Shown here: positions 16,754 through 27,700 of the stretch, in pieces
Numbering within the stretch: position 1 is the first letter of the stretch
Layout: the number at the start of each line of letters is the position of its first letter
From: a virus
IMG/VR virus record: IMGVR_UViG_3300025655_000024
Coordinates: 1-64,000 of that record
Strand: one strand, 5' to 3'
Length of the DNA: 64,000 nt
Notes under the pieces: model-generated
What the model was told of the DNA's origin: nothing
Database searches by the model: none
Seen by the model: the letters and a program-made list of their open reading frames with translations, nothing else
Translations under genes and position numbers: made by a program

Positions 16754-17301
16754 TGAAAGTGGTGGGTTTGGCCGTTGTTTTTGATGGCGATATTGAAAGT
16801 CAAGGCTATCGGGGCGACTTCACCCCAATCCTCTATGCCACCTTTGACGGCAAACACGAAACGGTCTATACCGACCTTGAATTCATACCACGCTTATCAC
16901 GATGCGAACAAAAATCACTCGCTGAATTTGACTCCAACGGCGTTTTTGTTGCTCACAATTTACCAAAGGATTTCATTGGTGACAACACCACAGACCTCCT
17001 TCGTTTGACACAAACAGCGAGTGCCGAAGTGCTTCAAAATGAAGGCAAACGCTACGCCTTAGCCGATTTGTGTCGGTGGAACAAGGTCAGGGGATTTCAT
17101 CAAGAAATCGCAACCGCCATCAAAAAATACACAGCCTATCGCAAAGGTGATCACCACAAAATAGCACGATGGTCGCTTGAAGAAGCAAAGCGATGTCAAG
17201 AGTTATTCGTGGTCGTTAGGAAGCGTGGCCGCATTCGTTTCGTTGATGCCAACACAGGAAAATTGGCTTTTGCTGAATTGGATTTTACGGAGGAAGAATG
17301 A
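16753..17301 (+). CDS. Degenerate DnaQ/PolB-exonuclease-like protein
   Basis: This 182-aa protein has the outline of a DEDD (RNase H-fold) exonuclease: an N-terminal strand 'VVGLAVVFDGDIES', where an Exo I D-x-E would be, 'GVFVAHNLPKDF' at the Exo II position, then 'YALADLCRWNKVRGFHQEI' and 'HKIARWSLEEAKRCQELF', which matches the Exo III region Y-x-x-x-D-V with the aspartate replaced. At least one metal ligand therefore appears lost. It may be an inactive DNA-end binding protein. The assignment is by pattern only. The start overlaps the preceding stop by one base (TGATG). Confidence 0.4.
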   Translation: MKVVGLAVVFDGDIESQGYRGDFTPILYATFDGKHETVYTDLEFIPRLSRCEQKSLAEFDSNGVFVAHNLPKDFIGDNTTDLLRLTQTASAEVLQNEGKRYALADLCRWNKVRGFHQEIATAIKKYTAYRKGDHHKIARWSLEEAKRCQELFVVVRKRGRIRFVDANTGKLAFAELDFTEEE

Positions 17302-17531
17302 TGCCTGTCGTTTCCTGTGCAAATTGTGGTAAAAGACACAAGGCTACACCCAAGCGTTTGCGTCGTAGTCAAGAAACACCAAGTCTTTGTTGGAAGTGCA
17401 ATCGTGATTTGCCTGAAGAATACAGGTGCAAAGGAACGCTAAAGCGTAAGGAAAGGCGATGCGAGCAAAGGGCTTTGGACAATGGCTATTGTGGTTATCA
17501 TCAAGACCAATTCGGTGGTGAAGAAGAATGA
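17301..17531 (+). CDS. Small zinc-finger protein
   Basis: The 76-aa basic protein has one C-x-x-C pair near the N-terminus (C-A-N-C), a second C-x-x-C about 25 residues later (C-W-K-C), and a further C-x9-C-x8-C-x2-H set (CKGTLKRKERRC...YCGYH), enough for two zinc sites. It ends in an acidic tail. It is probably a nucleic-acid-binding accessory factor. ATG 17298 and 17301 are adjacent; 17301 is preferred since GGAGG is seven bases upstream, the spacing seen elsewhere here. Confidence 0.65.
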   Translation: MPVVSCANCGKRHKATPKRLRRSQETPSLCWKCNRDLPEEYRCKGTLKRKERRCEQRALDNGYCGYHQDQFGGEEE

Positions 17532-18685
17532 GTGCTTTCACACGGGGTTGGGAATTGATGAAAGGCATTGTTTGGAATGGCCGTGAATATGACGACATTG
17601 ATGAAATTGACCCTATCATTCGTGGCATTTTGGATGATTACACGCAAGGCACGACACTGCCCGCACTGCCTTGGTCGGGTGGTGGTAAGCGAAAGGGGAC
17701 ACCTTGGACTCGTATGTTTGCCGAAGGAAGCAGTGCGCCCCTTCATCGTTTGAAGGGGTTCACTAATCCCGAACAAGAAATGTTGCCTACGGTGGTGAAT
17801 TGGGAAGGAGGCAAGACTTCAATCATGCCTCAATTCCGAGCCTTAACCAAGCCTTTGGGTGGTCGTTTTATCCCCGCTGAGTTATTCGGTGGAAGTGGCT
17901 CGTTCATTCTTGGCATGAACGACCCACAAGCACGAGGACTGTATGCTGATCTTAACCCTGACATGACGAACCTTATGGCTCAATTGAAACAGGGGATGGG
18001 CGATGTCAATATCGCCCAAGACCAAGACGATCTTGAGCGTATGGTTGCTGAATTGAATGAAATTCGCTATCGCAGGGATGTCATGGGGCAAGAATTGGAT
18101 GATGATGATTTGATGCGTATGGCTCACTTATTGGTTGGTGCAAATTTAGCAAACAGGAATGGGATGTTCACCTACAAGCCTTGGGACAAAGAACCTCAAA
18201 CCTACACCGAAGGAAAAATACAACGCCCGTCATTCCGAGTCCAACCAAAGCGTGTGATGCCAAACGATGTTGGGTCAATCAACCTTGACCCCTACGCATC
18301 ACGATTGCGGAATGTGGACATACGCACAGGTGATTTGCGACAAACCTCCGAAGCCTTAACGCCTGAACATTTGCTTTACCTTGACCCACCCTACATATCA
18401 AGGGACATTTCCTATGGAGGATCAGAACAACAATTGGAGGGCAAAACCTTCGATCAATTGCAGCGTGACACCATTGATATAGCAAATGAACACAAAGGCC
18501 CAAGCATTGTTTCAAATTACCTGTATAGCAAAGAAACGGGCGAACCTTTGAAGGAATACATCAACGCCTTGCTGAATGCCGAAATGCAAATTCATCCATG
18601 GATCCGAAAGCCAAAGGGCAACAAGCAACCACAGGTGGAATTGATAGCGACAAAGAATTTCCCACAGCAACGCACGCTGTTCTAA
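17528..18685 (+). CDS. Dam-type (alpha class) DNA adenine-N6 methyltransferase
   Basis: The 385-aa enzyme has the alpha-class order. The SAM motif is at about residue 120 (F-I-P-A-E-L-F-G-G-S-G-S-F), followed by 'LYADLNPDMTNLMAQLK', which corresponds to the D-x-N-x-x-L-I of Dam. A long target-recognition region comes next, then catalytic L-D-P-P-Y at about residue 278-282. It lacks the usual N-terminal K-W-A-G-G-K but has 'NWEGGKTSIMPQ' in that place. It is the last rightward gene, and its stop overlaps the end of the convergent leftward gene by four bases. Confidence 0.88.
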   Translation: MSAFTRGWELMKGIVWNGREYDDIDEIDPIIRGILDDYTQGTTLPALPWSGGGKRKGTPWTRMFAEGSSAPLHRLKGFTNPEQEMLPTVVNWEGGKTSIMPQFRALTKPLGGRFIPAELFGGSGSFILGMNDPQARGLYADLNPDMTNLMAQLKQGMGDVNIAQDQDDLERMVAELNEIRYRRDVMGQELDDDDLMRMAHLLVGANLANRNGMFTYKPWDKEPQTYTEGKIQRPSFRVQPKRVMPNDVGSINLDPYASRLRNVDIRTGDLRQTSEALTPEHLLYLDPPYISRDISYGGSEQQLEGKTFDQLQRDTIDIANEHKGPSIVSNYLYSKETGEPLKEYINALLNAEMQIHPWIRKPKGNKQPQVELIATKNFPQQRTLF

Positions 18686-18957
18686 CGGTCACGGCTGATG
18701 CGACCACCGCCCGCACCCAAGTCACGCCTCATGCGTGGTCTTGCACCACTCCCTGAGCCACGAACCTTGCTTCGTGCATACCTCGCTCGTGTTCGCTTCT
18801 CCTTGTTCTTTCGTGATACGCTATACGCCCTGCGTTTAGCCTGTCGTTCAGCACGACCTTCGGATGGATTGCGAGTGTAGCCGTGAAATTTGCCTTTCAA
18901 GACTCCAAATCCGACAGCGAAGGCATGGGCTTTAGCCTCGGCTTCGCTTTTCGCCAT
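18682..18957 (-). CDS. Small, very basic arginine-rich protein
   Basis: This is a 91-aa protein with an extreme excess of arginine and lysine from residue 28 onward (ERQAKRRAYSVSRKNKEKRT-like), ending in a glycine-rich segment. No family is recognised; nucleic-acid binding or packaging is a guess. It converges with the Dam-type methyltransferase. The ATG lies 61 bases inside the upstream zinc-ribbon gene; a TTG at 18900 that overlaps that gene's stop (TTGA) would give a 72-residue protein and is a reasonable alternative. Confidence 0.45.
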   Translation of the reverse strand: MAKSEAEAKAHAFAVGFGVLKGKFHGYTRNPSEGRAERQAKRRAYSVSRKNKEKRTRARYARSKVRGSGSGARPRMRRDLGAGGGRISRDR

Positions 18958-19097
18958 ATATTACCGCAGGTATCGCACTCCCATAAAAATATCCTATCCC
19001 GACTCCCCGCATAAAACCCATTGATTCTCCGAGCAAGCCCTACGGTTTGACACGAATCACATCGTTGTTCCAATTTTGCTCGGAACATTCGCTTCAT
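18897..19097 (-). CDS. Zinc-ribbon protein, 66 aa
   Basis: The protein has C-D-S-C and C-D-T-C pairs separated by 27 residues with a beta-rich spacer containing 'IFLWECDTCGNIWRK', the usual pattern of a single zinc ribbon (compare TFIIS or rubredoxin-like knuckles). The rest is basic. It is the penultimate gene of the leftward arm. The start may be ATG 19097, ATG 19088 or TTG 19106; the last overlaps the upstream stop (TTGA). Confidence 0.6.
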   Translation of the reverse strand: MKRMFRAKLEQRCDSCQTVGLARRINGFYAGSRDRIFLWECDTCGNIWRKAKPRLKPMPSLSDLES

Positions 19098-19102
19098 GGC
19101 AA

Positions 19103-20254
19103 TCAATACCCTGCGTGCGTGTAATAGAATTCAACCTCACCCACACCAAGTGGGCCGAGAGGGGAAATGACGGTGAGTGACAAGTCACCGAAGGTAATCA
19201 ATTTGCCCGCCACCGTGAAGTGTGGGCCTTCTTTCAAAGGACACATTTGGCTATCACCCGATCCAAACCAAACGGCTGTGATGAGTCGTGTTGAACCACC
19301 CGTTTCGTCAGCGAGTGGGGTAAAAGAAAGCGAACCCGTTGAACCCGAACCCGTGTAGGAAATGGTTTCCTTTGCTTGTTTGTGAACAGGAGTCAATTGA
19401 TATGCACCGCCCGCCCCTGAGCCAATGGCTTGGTCGCTTTGAAAGAACAGGTGCGTTTCACCATCACCGTGAATGCTTGTTGCACTCACTTGAAAGCCAT
19501 TGGGGTCACGAGCATAGAGTGTGCCTAAGTCGGTGAGGGGCAAAGCCCCCGCTGACAATGCGGGCGTAGTGCCGTAATCGTTAGATGGGTCAATGCCGTT
19601 CCCCGATGGGTCTTTCATCGCAGTTAAGGGGAATGGCCCACCACGAATGAACACACGCTTATCCTCAACCGCAGCGACATTCAGTGGTGTAGCATAAGTG
19701 ACACGCACAGCACCCAAAATGACCGATTGCTTGATGAGGTGAGAGGAAGGCATCTGTGGGTAAATGCCTGTGCTTGTATCAACGACTGTGCCACAGACCA
19801 AACCAATGTTGTTCGTGGATGTCAATTCGGGATCGGCAATCACCAAGACCCAACACTCTTCGTTGAGGGCTGATGGCAACACCATACCGCCCGCATTGAA
19901 TCGGCTGTTGTAATAGGATGCTGTATCAATGTCAAACGCTGATGCTGAACCAACGGAATAGAACACACCGTCAAGGCACACCACGCCTGAGTCCACAAAT
20001 ATCTCATTAGCGTCACCACCTGCATTGGGTCGGACACAACAATTACCGCTGATAGGATTGTTCCTATCGCCCGCCCCCGAATCACTGCTGTAATCCGTCA
20101 AGGAAATGGGTATGACACCGTTGCCAATGCCACGCTCAAGGAAACCTGTGAGGGTTGCGGTGGACAGCACATCGGTATCACGCAATCCATCGGATTGCCA
20201 TGTCGCACCTGTGCCTGTCTTTTCGTGTCCTTCTCCGAGTCCTGTTGTTCCCAT
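19103..20254 (-). CDS. Hypothetical virion protein, probable tail-fibre or baseplate component
   Basis: The 383-aa protein is beta-rich, with many glycine, serine, threonine and aspartate residues and almost no charged helices. The N-terminus (TGLGEGHEKTG..SDGLRDTDVLSTATLTGFLERGIGNGV) resembles the start of phage appendage proteins. The middle has repeated hydrophobic strands ('CWVLVIADPEL', 'SVILGAVRVTYA'), and the end contains 'FTVAGKLITFGDLSL'. Its place after the giant tail genes suggests a virion surface or assembly role. A GAGGTGA site lies four bases before the ATG. Confidence 0.5.
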   Translation of the reverse strand: MGTTGLGEGHEKTGTGATWQSDGLRDTDVLSTATLTGFLERGIGNGVIPISLTDYSSDSGAGDRNNPISGNCCVRPNAGGDANEIFVDSGVVCLDGVFYSVGSASAFDIDTASYYNSRFNAGGMVLPSALNEECWVLVIADPELTSTNNIGLVCGTVVDTSTGIYPQMPSSHLIKQSVILGAVRVTYATPLNVAAVEDKRVFIRGGPFPLTAMKDPSGNGIDPSNDYGTTPALSAGALPLTDLGTLYARDPNGFQVSATSIHGDGETHLFFQSDQAIGSGAGGAYQLTPVHKQAKETISYTGSGSTGSLSFTPLADETGGSTRLITAVWFGSGDSQMCPLKEGPHFTVAGKLITFGDLSLTVISPLGPLGVGEVEFYYTHAGY

Positions 20255-20263
20255 GTTTTCACC

Positions 20264-21379
20264 TCAAAATAATCTCGTCTGTATATGCCTTGGGTTGTTC
20301 AAGTGGTCTAACACACTTTCTGCCAAGGGATTCGTCACAAACGGTGAAAAGACATTCCCAATGACACCCGTTGAGGCATCTGTGACGCTCTTACCCGACC
20401 TATATTTGTGACCTTCGGTGGGCGACCAATCGTAATTTTTAGGGAAACCCTGCATTACACCCAATTCCGAAGGAGTCAGCACACGATTGTAAATGTGCGT
20501 TGCAGGATTAGAGGACATCAAACCCGGTATTGTTTGCGATGCAGGGGAGGTGTGTTTCCATGTGTAGCCCTTTCTGTTGTCATTCCATTCCGACCCACCC
20601 GTTCCCACATCAACCGAACCCGTGTCATTGATGAACACATCACCCATCAAATACCGAGCAACATCAGGTCTTATAATCCCGCGCTGAACCAATTGAGCAA
20701 GTGTTTCTTCTTTGTGTCCACGAATTTCTTGTTCTTCTTCAAGCAAATGTGGTAAAGCATCTAATGGCGTGGTTGAAGGTCGTTGGAGTCGTGGGTCAGA
20801 CAAGTCAAAACCCTGCCCAAGAACCGCCCTTTCACGATATGTCGGTGCGCCAAATTGTGCTGCCGTGACTTTCGGCATTCGCATTGATTGAAGCGAATCC
20901 ATCCACCTCCTACGGTGAGGATTCCATGTGGCGTTTTCCATCAAATACGGTATGACTTTTGGGCTATTCTCAAAAGACCATGAGTTAGGAGGGTTTTCGC
21001 TTGCTTCCAACATATCCAATAGGTTGCCGTAATTGTTGATGTGAGCCATACCGCGCATGGCTCGCTCATGTCCACTATCACCAATGTTCAATGGTGATGC
21101 TCTTGAGAAATCAGGGCAAGGTGTGGATGCGTTAATGTGATATTTGCGACCACCCACCGCATCCAAGATTTCTTGCATCAACCTCGCATTGTCAAATTCA
21201 TCACTCCCAATTGCCGCCCGTATATGTTTGGCTTCGGGGTGATTGGCAGCATGGGTGTCTAAAGCGGGCTTCCAATAATCAACGGCTAATGCCGTAGGAA
21301 TACCCTGCATTTTGAACCCTTGCGATACGCCACCGCCACCCGAATACAAATCAACGAGAGCAATATCGTCACGCATCAT
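20264..21379 (-). CDS. C5-cytosine DNA methyltransferase
   Basis: The 371-aa enzyme has the C5 motifs in order: motif I D-L-Y-S-G-G-G-G-V-S-Q-G-F at about residue 10, motif IV P-C-P-D-F-S with the catalytic cysteine, motif VI as S-F-E-N-S, motif VIII as Y-R-E-R-A, a variable target-recognition region, motif IX 'RVLTPSELGVMQGFP' and motif X 'GNVFSPFVTNPLAESV'. All key residues are present, so it is probably active. It is the only obvious enzyme of DNA modification in the late arm and lies between tail genes. The first ATG overlaps the upstream stop; ATG 21376 is the alternative, with GGAAGTG nearby. Confidence 0.93.
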   Translation of the reverse strand: MMRDDIALVDLYSGGGGVSQGFKMQGIPTALAVDYWKPALDTHAANHPEAKHIRAAIGSDEFDNARLMQEILDAVGGRKYHINASTPCPDFSRASPLNIGDSGHERAMRGMAHINNYGNLLDMLEASENPPNSWSFENSPKVIPYLMENATWNPHRRRWMDSLQSMRMPKVTAAQFGAPTYRERAVLGQGFDLSDPRLQRPSTTPLDALPHLLEEEQEIRGHKEETLAQLVQRGIIRPDVARYLMGDVFINDTGSVDVGTGGSEWNDNRKGYTWKHTSPASQTIPGLMSSNPATHIYNRVLTPSELGVMQGFPKNYDWSPTEGHKYRSGKSVTDASTGVIGNVFSPFVTNPLAESVLDHLNNPRHIQTRLF

Positions 21380-21717
21380 CTCACTTCCATTACCACATCC
21401 ACACGGATTTCGGTGGTTTGGTTTTTGCTAATTGGCACAAACGATGCGCGAAATGCGGGGTTGTCAAGGGGGGTTGCCCCATGCACAACGACCTCTTTCA
21501 CATCGCTCGCTGCAATCAATTGAGTGTCAAATATGCCTGTCACCGACACGGTGCGATCATCAATGCGTTGAACCGTAGGTGTGACGGAGAAGGCGACATT
21601 ACCTGCCCCTCCATCCCTTGTGGTAGCCCGCCCACCCGAAGTGCCAAGACTCATTTGGCTCACAAGTGATTGGAGGTGTTCGGCTAACTTGGCTTTGATT
21701 TGGTCTAAAACGGGCAT
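21376..21717 (-). CDS. Hypothetical tail-associated protein, 113 aa
   Basis: This small beta-rich protein starts with an amphipathic helix (LDQIKAKLAEHLQSLVSQM) followed by a glycine/threonine-rich linker and strands 'RTVSVTGIFDTQLIAAS', 'VKEVVVHG' and 'TTEIRVDVVME'. It is probably a small tail-tip or fibre-assembly component, translated with the 2947-aa protein: its ATG overlaps that gene's TAA by one base (TAATG) and GAGGTGA precedes it. No family is recognised. Confidence 0.55.
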   Translation of the reverse strand: MPVLDQIKAKLAEHLQSLVSQMSLGTSGGRATTRDGGAGNVAFSVTPTVQRIDDRTVSVTGIFDTQLIAASDVKEVVVHGATPLDNPAFRASFVPISKNQTTEIRVDVVMEVR

Positions 21718-24700
21718 TATTTCACCTCATAGAATCGTGATTTGGAGTGTCCGATAGGCAATTGGCGACTTGAAGAAACACGAAGCCTCTCGTTGTCGGA
21801 CACGGCTACGAGGCTTCCCGCCTTCAAAGTGATGGTGGTTGCGGTGACGGAATTGATATATCCGATGACCTCATGGTTAGCGTTCAACACCGCATCATGC
21901 TGTGCGAACCTCTCCGTAGCATCAACGCCATCAACGGTCATCGTGGTGGTGCTTGTAGCGTAGCCACCGCCATTGTTGATTAGAACACCTGTATCACCAC
22001 CACGCACACCGATGACCCCCAATTGATTCGTTGTTGGTTCGCCACGCCATCGCCCGCCTATAAGCAAACGAGTCCCGTTCACGAACCGTGTCATCACACG
22101 GTGTGCTGAAATCACTTGGATTGGTGCATTCAGGGTAATGTCAATTTGTTCATCGGTTCTTGTGGCATCATCATCGCTCGTCGTGGATGTTGATGTTTGC
22201 AGATCAGCCAACAGCCCTTCAATGCCCTTCTCGTATTGTCCCATCACAATGTCGGTGAGTCCTGTGTTGTAGTCGTTGAACACTTCAAAGACAACGAATT
22301 CTCCTTTGATTGCTTCCGCTGTGAAATCAACACGGATTATTTCTCCGGGCTTGATGTCACTGCATTTGATGAGTCCTTCAACACGAATGAGTGCCGAGCC
22401 TTGTTCGGTTCTTCGCAATAGTCCCTTTGCCAAACGGAGAGCAACACTTCGTTCCTTTACCCCCAACACCTTCGTCTTGAGCGTGCGTTCCACGCCTTCG
22501 TCATCACCAACCCCGCCCATGCGTTTCATGCGTTCCAAGTCCTTAACAGAAGCCCGAACCGTTTCGTTGATAGCGATTTCATCACCCTCAACAATCACTT
22601 GGTTTGCCATTTCAAGCATTTGACTCACGCTGATATTGCGAGGGCCACTGCTTGTTCCAACCCGCCTCCCCATATCAATGAAAATGTTAGGGGAATAAAT
22701 CAACAACCCTTCTTCACTCAATGATAACTGATAGCCGTCAATTCGTGACAAATCACGCAAAGCATCCATAATACCAATACCTCGTGTTTTGCGACTGATG
22801 AAGTGATGGCTGTGTAGCATAGCATCACGAAGGTTTGGATGAGCGAATAGAAATGCTTGTCGTGCGACTTCTGTGCTATGATGAGCCGATGAATAATCCG
22901 CATAAACACCTGCATCGGTGGTTTTTTGTTCAAGGAACACACGGAATTTTTCAAGGTCAATTCCCGGTATGGATTTGATGATGTCTTTCATCAACAATAA
23001 GGCGGCATCGGTGGTTCGCAACCCAACACCCATAAAGTGTCCAAGTCGCACACTGTTAATCTCCATCCCTGACGCTGAAAGTGAATTTTCTGTTAGGTTC
23101 TTGAATGTCAAGAATGTGTCATAGAAATCACCATCGCCCTCGTTGTTTTGTGCTTTAGCGATCCGCCATTTTTGATTCGTAGCATCAATGAGGTATGGTG
23201 GGAAGCGAGAGGGTATCATTTCAGTCCCATCAACATAGACCTTTGACATTCCCCCTGTTCCTGCGTTCCGTTTGTATGAAATCAATCCCGTGTTTTGTCC
23301 GTCATTCAGCACAAATGTCTGAGCAGATAGCATGAAAAAGTCAGATGGGTTGTAGTGTCCGATTCCACGATAGCCCATGTTGGTATTGATGATTGCACTA
23401 TCGTCACTCGTGGTCGCATCCCATTTGTCCGAAAGCAATTTACCAACCGACACAGCGTTATCAACCAAAGAGGGCAACACAACCAAGCCGAGTGAAGTGG
23501 GTGCTATGTTTTCAATTTTTGACACGGCTGAACCTGTATTTTTGCCCGCACGAACCGTATAGCCTGTGAGATCAGCCGAGGCACATTGAAATGTCAAAGT
23601 CAGTCCGTCAAATGTGTTATGAGTGCGACTTGTATAGGTGATTTGACCCGTCAAACCGATGATGACAAGCACCCCCGATTGTGCAAACGAAGTGGCATCA
23701 TCAACAACGATTTTTGATGGCGAAGCACTCTTTGCATCAAATTTAATCACAGCCTTAGCACCAAGTGCCAACATCGCTGTGCTTGGTTGCTTGACAACCG
23801 CATTAGCGTCTTTGTCGCGCTTGAGGTATGGATTAACCACCACCGTGTCATCCGTTGCATATACCGTTTCTGTTTGTGAAATGTATTCTCCACCACCTGC
23901 ATGGGTGCTTTGTGAATATCGGGCTTCCACCAATGGCACAATTCTTCCCTCAGCGTCTTTGCGTGAAGCATCCGCTTTGAAGTGTTGAAGCATATTTGCT
24001 GATGGGATAAGATGCCACACAACATCACGGTTGTTAGCGTCAGGCCACTCAATCGTTGGTGCTGAATCGTAGGGAGAAGAAATGCCTTGAATGTCGCCAA
24101 TTTGACTTGTTGTTGTCGTTTCAAACATACCGTAGCGTTTGTCACGGGTGTATGGTTGGTCTTTGCTTCCTGCTTGGGTGACGGTGCTGTATGGCCCAAG
24201 CAACCACCCGTCTTGATTCATGTCGTTGCCGTCACTATCGTTCTTGGTGGTGTAGCCAAACACCTTCAATGGTCGCACCATACGAACAATGTAATCCGCA
24301 TATTTTCGCACAGGTTGTGCCACCTGTGACTTGATTGCCGCATTCTTCCCCCCTTGCTTTGACCGCAAAGCGTCTGTGTTTTCAGGGCGTTCAAGCCATG
24401 TTTTGCGGAGGATAAACACCCCGCCCCATGCGGGCAAATCAGCCGACCCACGAACAGCCCAATGATCACGGACACCGACACCGTTTGCTTGGAGAATGTC
24501 ATCACTAAACGGATTGCTCACCGCCGCCAAGTCCATGTCCTCATTCAACGACCATTTTGGTTTGGCAACCTTTTGATTTGGATTGGATTGACCCCCGTAT
24601 GTTTCATCGGGGCGAGATGCGTCTGTTGTGATGCTTCCTTCCGAACCCCCGTATTTTGTCCATCGTGTGTCCTGCACCCATGATGGAGTGATTGGGAACA

Positions 24701-27700
24701 CTTGACCCACAGCCAAGTCGGAGTGTAGTGATACAGCCTTTGTGCTTGTCACCACATAATCGCTGTTTTCCCCTGTTAAATACTCGCTATGCGTTTCAAC
24801 ACTCAAGCCCAAACGAGGTGCAACATCGGATTGCACTTGTCGGTGGTCGGCAATTTCGTGAAGTGGGATGGGGAGTGTTCCACGCTCGGCTTCGCCTTTG
24901 TCTTTCATGTTGAGGTTTGTTCCCCAACCAACCGCAGGGAAGTGTTGGTTGTCGGTATCACCGTTAATTTTGACATCAACAGGGTGAGCGTTAAGGTGCA
25001 GGTTGTTCCCTTTGTGATGGTAAAATTCACTCCCCACACTCGCCCCAAATTCACTCGCTTGATATACGGCTTCAACAGAATTCGCCGCCTTTGTTCTGTC
25101 GCCTGAGTGATGGTTCAAGCCGATGATAGGGTCTAACCCCGTGTTCATTGATTTGGCTTGTAAAAATTTAGCCGATGAGCCTGTGATTGTGGCAAATTCT
25201 GTTCGGTGTGCATCCACTACACCCGATGGCATAGCCCTGTGTGATACCATGCCGAGTGTTTCATCTTGAAGCACTCGCCCCATACCGACCCGTGTTTCAG
25301 CCTCAGTCCAAGGCGTGTTGGACAAGCGGTTGAAACCCTCACGCCCAATACCTTCGTTGGTGTGTTGGCTGATAACCATGCCAATAGGCACAGTGCGTTC
25401 AATCCCTGTGTATGTGCTGTCACCCCATGCCCAATCACCGCCTGTCGGCAAATCGTTCATGCTGTCGTGCTTCCCGCCATCAAAACGGGCTGACCGCAAT
25501 ATAGCATCCATTGAGGATGAGGTTTCAGCGGGGTCGCCCGCTAACATATTGAGAGCATCCGAAGCACCCTTGAAACCAAAGGCTCGCACAGGTAATCGTC
25601 GTGACAAATCCACAGCGACCATTGGATTTTGCACCACCGTCATTTCATTCCACTCATACGAATTGGTGGTGTCCTTATCCAATACCCATTTCGTGATGGC
25701 TTTGCGTGGGTTGAGTCCGTCACCAATGCCTTCTCCACGAGAATAGCGGGTGCTTGCACCCCTCAGCACAAAATGCTGACGCAATTCAAGCGTGCCGTGT
25801 GGCTCACGCAATCCTGTGTGTCCCATCAACACCGCACTCGCTGAACGCTGACCCCAATTTGTGCCGTGTCCACCTGCGTTAAGTCCGTTGTAGCCGTATT
25901 GTTGTAGCCATTGAAATGCGTAAATGCGTTCAAAAGCCATTCCCTTATCCACAGAACCCGTGTCGGTGGCGGGGGCATTACGCAAATACAATCCTCGCAC
26001 TGATGGTTGATACACAGCGTTAGGCATACCTGCTTCACGGTATCGGAATGTCATGTATTGTTCTCGGCTTGTTCCGAGCAAAGCGGGGTGACTGTATTCA
26101 GCAAGCCATGTGCATAGGAACGCATCGGGGATGGCGTTTGAATTGGTGTCACTTGATGAAACTAACGCCAAGTCAGCGTGCGAGTCCTCCGCATCAAAAT
26201 CCCCACTGCTTGATGGGGACTCCACATTGGCGACAGGCACAGCCGACATATTCACCATTTCAGGATCGTGAGCAATAAGTGGGGGAACGGTGGCTAACTC
26301 CGTTCCCACACGGGCTGTTCGCCAACCCGCAGGATGACCTGTCAAGGAATAATAGGTGTGTAGCCCATCGGATGCCTCAAAGCCATTTTGAATCCATGCG
26401 GGATTTGGTCGCCCTCCCATGAGCATATATTGCGAAAGCATGAAACCGTTCATGGCAAATTCTTCACCTGCGTTGTGCCTGTTATTGACGGTTCGTGAGC
26501 CAACAGTGAGGGCAATTGGCCCGGATGTTGCCGCACTTCCATACGGCCCAAAAGCCGCAGAATTTTGACTGTAATAAGCCGAAACCCACTGTGCTTGTTC
26601 CGTAGCACCCTCAACCTTCGTATGCAATTGACCGGGTGCAAATAGCAAATCAATTTGGTCGTGGGGCGTAGCACCGTCATACCTTCTCCAATTCGGCAAC
26701 CCTGCGTTTTTGATTTCGCTCATTGGGAAGCCATCGGATGCAAACGACCCTGTATTGTAGGCTTCGCTCTTGACCTCCAAAGTGTCAAGGTAATAGACGG
26801 TGGCTGACGGTGGGTCTATGCCTCCATTGTAGGCTGATTGAAAGCCCCAATGCTTGTGTTCTGTTTCAGCCTCAAAGAGCAACGAATATGCCGAACCGTG
26901 TGAGCGATGCAATTGCCTTCGCAACGCCATAGGTGTGCCTCTTGTGGTTAATGGTGCAACAAAGGAGTGGCCTTGACGACCAAAACGGATGCGGTGGTGA
27001 GGGTGGAGGTATGAACCGTCAGCCCCGTTATTTGTGTCCAATAGCACCGAACCACGCTCAACATGGTCGCTAAGGCGGTGTGCCGCAAATAAGCGAGTCG
27101 TTCCGCTTGGCACGCCACCTGCGGTGGTGTTGAGCGTGAGTCCAAATTGACTCTCCATTTTGTCGTGAATAATACGCACAGCGTGAAAGTGCAAAACCCT
27201 GTCGTGTGTGTCAAACGCTGTGACTTGCACATCCTTTGTTGAAGATTCAGCATCACCCGCTAAGCCCGAAGTCGGTGCTGACAACCCACCCATGCCCCAT
27301 GTCAAATTATTCCATGCTTGAACACGATCATGCCCGGAACGCACGATGATATTGCCGGGTATTTCGTCTTGTGATGGGAGGTTGATTTCCAAATTGGGTT
27401 CAATTCCGCTTCCAACCGTTGAAGGAAGAGGTGTTTCTGTTCCCGTGTTAGGATTGAGGCGGGTCTGTTTGTAGGTGAAGTCTTTGATGACCGTTCCGAA
27501 AGGCGACCCCCCTTCTAAAATCAATTCCTGTCCTTTGTCATCAACGACTGAAATGCTGTCCCAAACCCGTTCTTCGTTAGGCACATATAGCCCACGAACA
27601 CGCTCGGTGCTAACGGTTCTCGTGACACGATAAGGCCGACTCACATAGCCCAAAGAACCCACGAAGGGGCTTGTGCTTGTGCTAATTGTCGTGTTTTCGG

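Noticed and set aside
23747-24199. 150-aa frame on the minus strand inside the giant tail gene
   Set aside because: It lies entirely within the 2947-aa coding frame and has the odd composition of an out-of-frame shadow, without a ribosome-binding site.
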